This document shows positions 5,299 through 9,290 of a DNA stretch of 9,290 nt, one piece after another. The stretch lies in assembly GCA_937863945.1 (NCBI GenBank), contig CALMIB010000078.1, forward strand, positions 1-9,290, read 5' to 3'. How positions within the stretch are numbered: position 1 is the first letter of the stretch; each line of letters opens with the position of its first letter. This DNA is from an uncultured Longilinea sp. (GTDB taxonomy: Bacteria > Chloroflexota > Anaerolineae > Anaerolineales > Anaerolineaceae). Position numbers and translations under genes: made by a program. The notes below the pieces were generated by a model. The model was not told the origin of the DNA and did no database searches. It saw nothing but the letters and a program-made list of their open reading frames with translations.

Positions 5299-6900
5299 AT
5301 GGAACTTAGCGATCTTTCCGCGCATGAGCTGGCATTATACCTGCGCCAGCGCCGCATTTCTGCTGTAGAAATTCTGGATGCATGCCTGAAACGCATCGAA
5401 GCCGTCGACGGCCGCCCGGGCACGCTGGACGGCGGCCCGCCGACCCCCGAGGACGAGCAAAAAGTGCACGCTTTCATCACGCTCACGCCCGAGCGCGCCC
5501 GCGCCCAGGCTGAAGCCGTGGACCGCAAAATCGCCGCGGGCGAAGACCCCGGCCCGCTGGCCGGCGTGCCCTTCACCGTCAAGGATATCTTCTGCGTTGA
5601 AGGCACCCCCTCAACGGCCGCCTCACGCATCCTGGCCAACTTCCGCGCGCCCTACACCGCCACACCGGTGGCGCGCATGGAAGCCGCCGGCGCGGTCATG
5701 CTCGGCAAGGTCAACCTGGACGAGTTCACCTACGGCTCGTCCAACGAATCCTCGGCCTTCCAGCCCAGCCCGCGCAATCCCTGGAAACTCGACCGCGTGC
5801 CGGGCGGATCTTCGGGCGGCAGCACCGCCTCGGTGGCCGCCGGCGAAGCTCCGCTCTCCATCGGCACCGACACGGCCGGTTCCATTCGCCAGCCGGCTGC
5901 CTTCTGCGGCGTGGTGGGCATGAAGCCCACCTACGGGCGCGTCTCGCGCTACGGCCTGATCGCCTTCGCCTCCTCGCTGGATTGCCCCGGCCCGGTGGCG
6001 CGCAACATCACCGATGCCGCGCTGATGATGAACGCCATCGCCGGCGCTGACCCGCATGACAGCACCGCCGCCACCGTGCCCGTCCCCGATTACCTCGCCG
6101 CGCTGGAACAGGGCGTCAAGGGACTGCGCATTGGTCTCTCGCCCGATTACTTCCGCATCACCTATCCCAACCTGCAAAACGGCACCTTCGAAACCCAGCC
6201 GCTGCCGCGCGAGATCGAAGAATCGGTGCGCCGCGCCGCCGACCTGCTCAAGGCGATGGGCGCGGAGATCGTCGAGGGCGTGCCCATGCCCAACACGCGC
6301 TTCGGCATCCCGGCCTATTTCGTCATCAGCCGGGTCGAAGCCGCCTCCAACCTGCACCGCTTCGACGGCGTCAAGTACGGCTACCGCACGCCTGAGCCCA
6401 TGACCGACCTGCGCGCCATGTACCGGCATTCACGCGGGCAGGGCTTTGGCCCGCAGCCCAAGCTGCGCATCCTGATGGGCATGTACGTTTCGGCCGCGCA
6501 GTATTCCGAGCAATATTACAACCGCGCGCTGCGCGTGCGCACGCTCATCCGCCAGGACTTCGACCGCGCCTTCGACCCCCAGGGCCCCTACCGCCTGAAC
6601 GCGCTGCTCACGCCCACCACGCCCACCACGGCCTTCAAAATGGCCGCGCTGTACGGCGATTCGGTGCTGATGCAGTACGCCGACCAGCTCACCGTGCCGG
6701 CCAACCACGCCGGCGTGCCGGGCGTTTCACTGCCTGCCGGCCTGGATGGCGAAGGCCTGCCCATTGGCATCCAACTGCTCGGCCCCGACTACAGCGAAGA
6801 CGTGCTGCTGCGCATCGGCCGCGCCTACGAAGAAGCCACCGAGACCGAGCCGTGGCGCCGGATTCGCCCGGAAGCCATGGCTTCGTTCGATGAAAGATAA
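5299..6900 (+). CDS. gatA: Asp-tRNA(Asn)/Glu-tRNA(Gln) amidotransferase subunit A
   Basis: A 533-residue GatA, the amidase-signature subunit that releases ammonia from glutamine for tRNA amidation. The Ser-cisSer-Lys triad is complete: K95 in FTVKDIF, cis-S171 in GGSSGGS, and nucleophile S195 in GTDTAGSIRQPA. The surrounding AS signature is intact from about 87 to 230. The protein is longer than typical GatA (about 485), because of extra residues near 40-55 and about 289-303 (around NLQNGTFETQPLPRE). These look like lineage insertions rather than damage. There is no clear ribosome site; the start lies 6 nt after the gatC stop, implying coupling. The C-terminus is complete. Normally gatB would follow; here a methyltransferase gene begins 3 nt after the stop. 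Confidence 0.95.
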   Translation: MELSDLSAHELALYLRQRRISAVEILDACLKRIEAVDGRPGTLDGGPPTPEDEQKVHAFITLTPERARAQAEAVDRKIAAGEDPGPLAGVPFTVKDIFCVEGTPSTAASRILANFRAPYTATPVARMEAAGAVMLGKVNLDEFTYGSSNESSAFQPSPRNPWKLDRVPGGSSGGSTASVAAGEAPLSIGTDTAGSIRQPAAFCGVVGMKPTYGRVSRYGLIAFASSLDCPGPVARNITDAALMMNAIAGADPHDSTAATVPVPDYLAALEQGVKGLRIGLSPDYFRITYPNLQNGTFETQPLPREIEESVRRAADLLKAMGAEIVEGVPMPNTRFGIPAYFVISRVEAASNLHRFDGVKYGYRTPEPMTDLRAMYRHSRGQGFGPQPKLRILMGMYVSAAQYSEQYYNRALRVRTLIRQDFDRAFDPQGPYRLNALLTPTTPTTAFKMAALYGDSVLMQYADQLTVPANHAGVPGVSLPAGLDGEGLPIGIQLLGPDYSEDVLLRIGRAYEEATETEPWRRIRPEAMASFDER

Positions 6901-6903
6901 CAC

Positions 6904-7857
6904 ATGAAATTTTCTCAAAATTTTGAGCCAGGTTCCGATCTGGTTCTCTATCCGGGAGACACTTTGGAATTGTTGAAGACAATTCCAAACGGTTTGATTA
7001 ATCTGGTAGTGACCTCGCCGCCATACAATCTAGGCAAGGAATATGAGTCGAAAAAAAGTCTCTCCACATACTTAGATCAACAAGAAGAAGTGATCCAAGA
7101 GTGCTATCGCGTTCTTCAAGAAAATGGGAGTCTATGCTGGCAAGTAGGGAATTATGTAAATAACGGCGAAATTATTCCATTAGACCTGGTTCTCTATCCC
7201 ATTTTTGCTAAACTGGGTTTACATCTTCGTAACCGGATCATCTGGCATTTTGGTCACGGTTTACATGCTTCAAAGCGTTTCTCTGGTCGTTACGAAGTAA
7301 TCTTATGGTTTACGAAAAGCGACCAATATACATTCAACCTTGATCCGGTGAGGATCCCTCAAAAGTATCCAAATAAAAAATACTTTAAAGGGCCAAAAAA
7401 AGGGGAGTTGTCGGGGAATCCATTGGGTAAAAACCCTTCGGACATATGGGATATACCCAATGTTAAGGCAAACCACATTGAAAAAACCTGTCACCCATGC
7501 CAGTTTCCTGTGGAATTAATAGAAAGGCTTGTTTTGGCCCTTACCAATCCGGGCGATTGGGTTCTTGACCCATATATGGGTGTTGGCACAAGCGCAATTG
7601 CTTCGCTGATGCATAAGAGGAAATCGATTGGCGCTGAAATTATGCCCGAGTATTTTCAGATCGCGCTTGACCGCATCCGCCTGGCGGAAAAAGGGGAACT
7701 GAAAATCCGTCCCATGGAACGCCCTGTTTACGATCCTGATGAGATCGGCGTAAGCCTGCCGCCAAAGACCATTTCATTAGGAACCAACCTTCAAGGCCAA
7801 TTATTTGAAACTCAGTCCGATTACGAAGCAGGGGCCGCCGATGAAAGTGATCTATGA
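6904..7857 (+). CDS. Type II DNA amino-methyltransferase (beta class, likely N4-cytosine)
   Basis: A 317-residue DNA methyltransferase that transfers a methyl group from S-adenosylmethionine to an exocyclic amino group. Motif IV TSPPY (37-41) precedes motif I DPYMGVGT (222-229), the beta-class order. HPCQFP (197-202) is also typical. TSPPY is common in N4-cytosine enzymes, and the partner resembles BglII, whose cognate enzyme makes N4-methylcytosine. N6-adenine activity cannot be excluded. A polar tail follows from about 262. The gene starts 3 nt after the gatA stop with only a weak GAAAG site (6892-6896), suggesting reliance on operon transcription and coupling. It overlaps the endonuclease start by 17 nt. 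It should protect the host from the neighbouring nuclease. It is much more AT-rich than its neighbours. Confidence 0.92.
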   Translation: MKFSQNFEPGSDLVLYPGDTLELLKTIPNGLINLVVTSPPYNLGKEYESKKSLSTYLDQQEEVIQECYRVLQENGSLCWQVGNYVNNGEIIPLDLVLYPIFAKLGLHLRNRIIWHFGHGLHASKRFSGRYEVILWFTKSDQYTFNLDPVRIPQKYPNKKYFKGPKKGELSGNPLGKNPSDIWDIPNVKANHIEKTCHPCQFPVELIERLVLALTNPGDWVLDPYMGVGTSAIASLMHKRKSIGAEIMPEYFQIALDRIRLAEKGELKIRPMERPVYDPDEIGVSLPPKTISLGTNLQGQLFETQSDYEAGAADESDL

Positions 7858-8386
7858 ATATTCCCATTTAGGCGGGTCAGAAATTATGCAGGTTCGATTT
7901 CCTGAAATCGATAAGGAAGTATATGAAGTTATCTCTTTAGTGAAAGCGAATCGCTCCAAAGAAAGCAAGGAAAAGACCAAAATCGGGAAAATGCTATATT
8001 CGCCAGTTGATATGAATGGTCAATTTAAAAATGCATTAACGCAACGAGGTTTTGTTGAATTACGGGATACTTATACGATCACGATACCCAATAGCAACGC
8101 ACAAATTCCCAACGCATATAAACAAATAGATTTTACAAAAAACAAGGTCAATATTGAGGTTCAATTTGGTAAGTATGCCTTCATGTTTTATGACATGGCG
8201 AAATTTCAATATTTCTTTAACGAAAACAAAGCAGATGTTGGTGTCGAAATCGTACCCTGCCATGATCTTCATTCGAAAATGTCGTCCGGGGTTTCTTATG
8301 GCGAACAACTCGTCTACGACATCGAAAGATTAAAGCGACATTTTCCATCTGTGCCAGTGAAAGTGATATTAATCGATGTCGATTAA
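7841..8386 (+). CDS. BglII/BstYI-like type II restriction endonuclease
   Basis: A 181-residue nuclease. The segment QIDFTKNKVNIEVQF gives D97, E106 and Q108. This D-x8-E-x-Q spacing matches BglII (D84, E93, Q95) and BstYI, where Gln replaces the usual Lys of PD-(D/E)xK enzymes. From memory of BglII, KIGKMLYSPVDMN (48-60), EVQF and the YGEQ motif (153-156) also correspond. It should cut double-stranded DNA at a palindrome with a GATC core (BglII AGATCT, BstYI RGATCY). The exact site is not predictable here. It is shorter than BglII (223), lacking the C-terminal tail. I chose ATG 7841, with AGGGG (7830-7834) 6 nt upstream. An upstream TTG (7805) would add 12 residues. The start lies inside the methyltransferase gene, so the two are coupled. 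No controller gene is present. Confidence 0.88.
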   Translation: MKVIYEYSHLGGSEIMQVRFPEIDKEVYEVISLVKANRSKESKEKTKIGKMLYSPVDMNGQFKNALTQRGFVELRDTYTITIPNSNAQIPNAYKQIDFTKNKVNIEVQFGKYAFMFYDMAKFQYFFNENKADVGVEIVPCHDLHSKMSSGVSYGEQLVYDIERLKRHFPSVPVKVILIDVD

Positions 8387-8416
8387 GAGTGAGTTTTTGG
8401 GTTACAAGGAATTTAT

Positions 8417-9290
8417 ATGACCGATTATGAAGCCGTCATCGGGTTGGAAACCCACATCCAACTCAACACCCAGACCAAAATCTTCTGCTCGTGCAAGGCC
8501 GACTCGTGGAACGACGCGCCCAACAGCAACATCTGCCCGGTGTGCTGTGGCCTGCCGGGCGTGCTGCCCGTGCTCAACAAGGCCGCCGTCGAAAAGGGCG
8601 TGCTGCTGGCCACCGCCATGCACGGCGATATTCGCCCGCTCTCGTTCTTCGACCGCAAGAATTACTTCTACCCCGACCTGCCCAAGGGGTACCAGATCTC
8701 GCAGTTCGATCAGTCGCTCTCCAGCGGCGGTTACCTCGACCTGCCCGTGCCGGCTTCGGCCAGTCCGGACGGCCAGGCCTACGTGCGCCGCGTGAGCATC
8801 ACCAAGCTGCACCTGGAGGAGGATGCCGGCAAGACCAAGAACGCCGGCGGGCAGCGCTTTGTCGATTTCAACCGCTGCGGCGTGCCGCTGGTCGAAATGG
8901 TCACCGGCCCCGACCTGCGCACCGCCGACGAGGCCGCCCAGTACCTCACCCGCCTGCGCCAACTGCTGCGCTGGCTGGGCATCTCCGAGGCCGACATGGA
9001 GCGCGGCAACCTGCGCTGCGACGCCAACGTTTCCATCCGCCGCAAGGGCGAAACCATCCTCAACCCCAAGACCGAAATCAAGAACGTCAACTCGATCGAA
9101 AATGTCCGCGCGGCCATTGAACACGAAATCGAGCGCCAGATCCGCGAGGTGGAGGCCGGCAACCGCATCTTTGCCTGGACGCTGGAATGGGATGAGGATG
9201 CCGCCGTGCTGCGCAAAATGCGCTCCAAGGAAACCGAAGCCGACTACCGCTACTTCCGCGAGCCCGACCTGCTGCCCATCCGCCTGGACG
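8417..9290 (+). CDS. gatB: Asp-tRNA(Asn)/Glu-tRNA(Gln) amidotransferase subunit B (partial)
   Basis: The first 291 codons of GatB, open to the window end. GatB binds tRNA and holds the kinase/transamidase site that activates the mischarged Glu or Asp and receives ammonia from GatA. Diagnostic features are YEAVIGLETHIQL at the start, the zinc-binding CxC...CPVC set (FCSC, NICPVCCGLPG), DRKNYFYPDLPKGYQISQ, HLEEDAGK, VDFNRCGVPLVEMVT, RCDANVSIR and EIKNVNS. The usual ETRLWDE stretch reads AWTLEWDE, and YRYFPEP reads YRYFREP; these are probably lineage variants. AAGGA (8406-8410) lies 6 nt from ATG 8417. It is separated from gatA by the restriction-modification genes, 30 nt after the endonuclease stop. 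Codon use and GC match gatA, not the insert. Confidence 0.95.
   Translation, partial: MTDYEAVIGLETHIQLNTQTKIFCSCKADSWNDAPNSNICPVCCGLPGVLPVLNKAAVEKGVLLATAMHGDIRPLSFFDRKNYFYPDLPKGYQISQFDQSLSSGGYLDLPVPASASPDGQAYVRRVSITKLHLEEDAGKTKNAGGQRFVDFNRCGVPLVEMVTGPDLRTADEAAQYLTRLRQLLRWLGISEADMERGNLRCDANVSIRRKGETILNPKTEIKNVNSIENVRAAIEHEIERQIREVEAGNRIFAWTLEWDEDAAVLRKMRSKETEADYRYFREPDLLPIRLD

Larger units (their letters stand above)
6901..8400 (+). other. Type II restriction-modification insert inside gatCAB
   Basis: This segment separates gatA from gatB and carries two defence genes in the operon's orientation. Base composition changes sharply. A sample 60-base line in gatA (5881-5940) has 42 G/C, one in gatB (8881-8940) has 45, and one in the endonuclease gene (8101-8160) has 17. 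No transposase, integrase, terminal inverted repeat or convincing target duplication is visible at the edges. The left edge falls within a few bases of the gatA stop. The right edge falls between the endonuclease stop (8386) and the gatB ribosome site (8406-8410). Horizontal acquisition is inferred from composition and context. Confidence 0.8.

Noticed and set aside
5623..6429. 268-codon minus-strand open frame
   Set aside because: Antisense shadow of gatA, which has the full amidase signature; the translation is Gly/His/Ala-rich with no motif.
6888..7847. CGATGAAAG present at 6888-6896 (gatA end) and again at 7839-7847 (endonuclease start), as a possible direct repeat
   Set aside because: The second copy lies inside the R-M module rather than at its right edge, and 9 nt around a start codon can recur by chance, so it does not behave like a target duplication.
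8384..8416. Search for an internal promoter or terminator between the endonuclease and gatB
   Set aside because: The short AT-rich spacer has a T5 run but no stem before it, and I see no convincing -35/-10 pair, so neither is reported.
8402..9124. 240-codon minus-strand open frame
   Set aside because: Antisense shadow of gatB; the plus-strand frame matches GatB motif by motif.

Overview
The window reads as chromosomal DNA from a high-GC bacterium, most likely a member of Chloroflexota (Anaerolineae-like). This is inferred from three things: a Thr/Pro-rich membrane-anchored protein of a style common in that phylum, a GT39-type glycosyltransferase with a C-terminal beta-sandwich, and the general character of the GatA and GatB sequences. 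No rRNA, tRNA, IS element or CRISPR array is visible. No stretch longer than about 135 bases lacks a gene.

Left block (1-1121, plus strand). A compact three-gene operon encodes an FmdB-type zinc-ribbon protein, a CsoR/RcnR/CstR-family repressor and an OsmC-family thiol protein. A good sigma70-like promoter lies at 68-96, with an inverted repeat over the predicted transcription start. The repressor has the two family cysteines but Tyr where copper sensors carry His. This suggests a thiol/sulfane-sulfur sensor rather than a Cu(I) sensor. A possible divergent gene with a His-rich N-terminus runs off the left edge.

Middle block (1154-4431, minus strand). A large GT39/PMT-like membrane glycosyltransferase is followed by a small four-helix membrane protein, coupled through an ATGA overlap. 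A CYTH-domain triphosphate enzyme comes last. They look like one transcription unit, read from an extended -10 promoter at 4443-4451.

Right block (4474-9290, plus strand). A strong promoter at 4474-4501 drives a membrane-anchored Thr/Pro-rich protein, then gatC and gatA, and, after an interruption, gatB (cut by the window end). These are the three subunits of the tRNA-dependent amidotransferase that converts Glu-tRNA(Gln) and/or Asp-tRNA(Asn).

Main finding. Between gatA and gatB sits an AT-rich two-gene type II restriction-modification system (about 6901-8400). It consists of a beta-class amino-methyltransferase (TSPPY ... DPYMGVGT) and a BglII/BstYI-like endonuclease with the family's unusual D-x8-E-x-Q active site. 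It is in the operon's orientation, starts 3 nt after the gatA stop, and leaves gatA and the visible part of gatB intact. A selfish or defensive cassette therefore appears to be embedded in a housekeeping translation operon, with no mobility genes visible.
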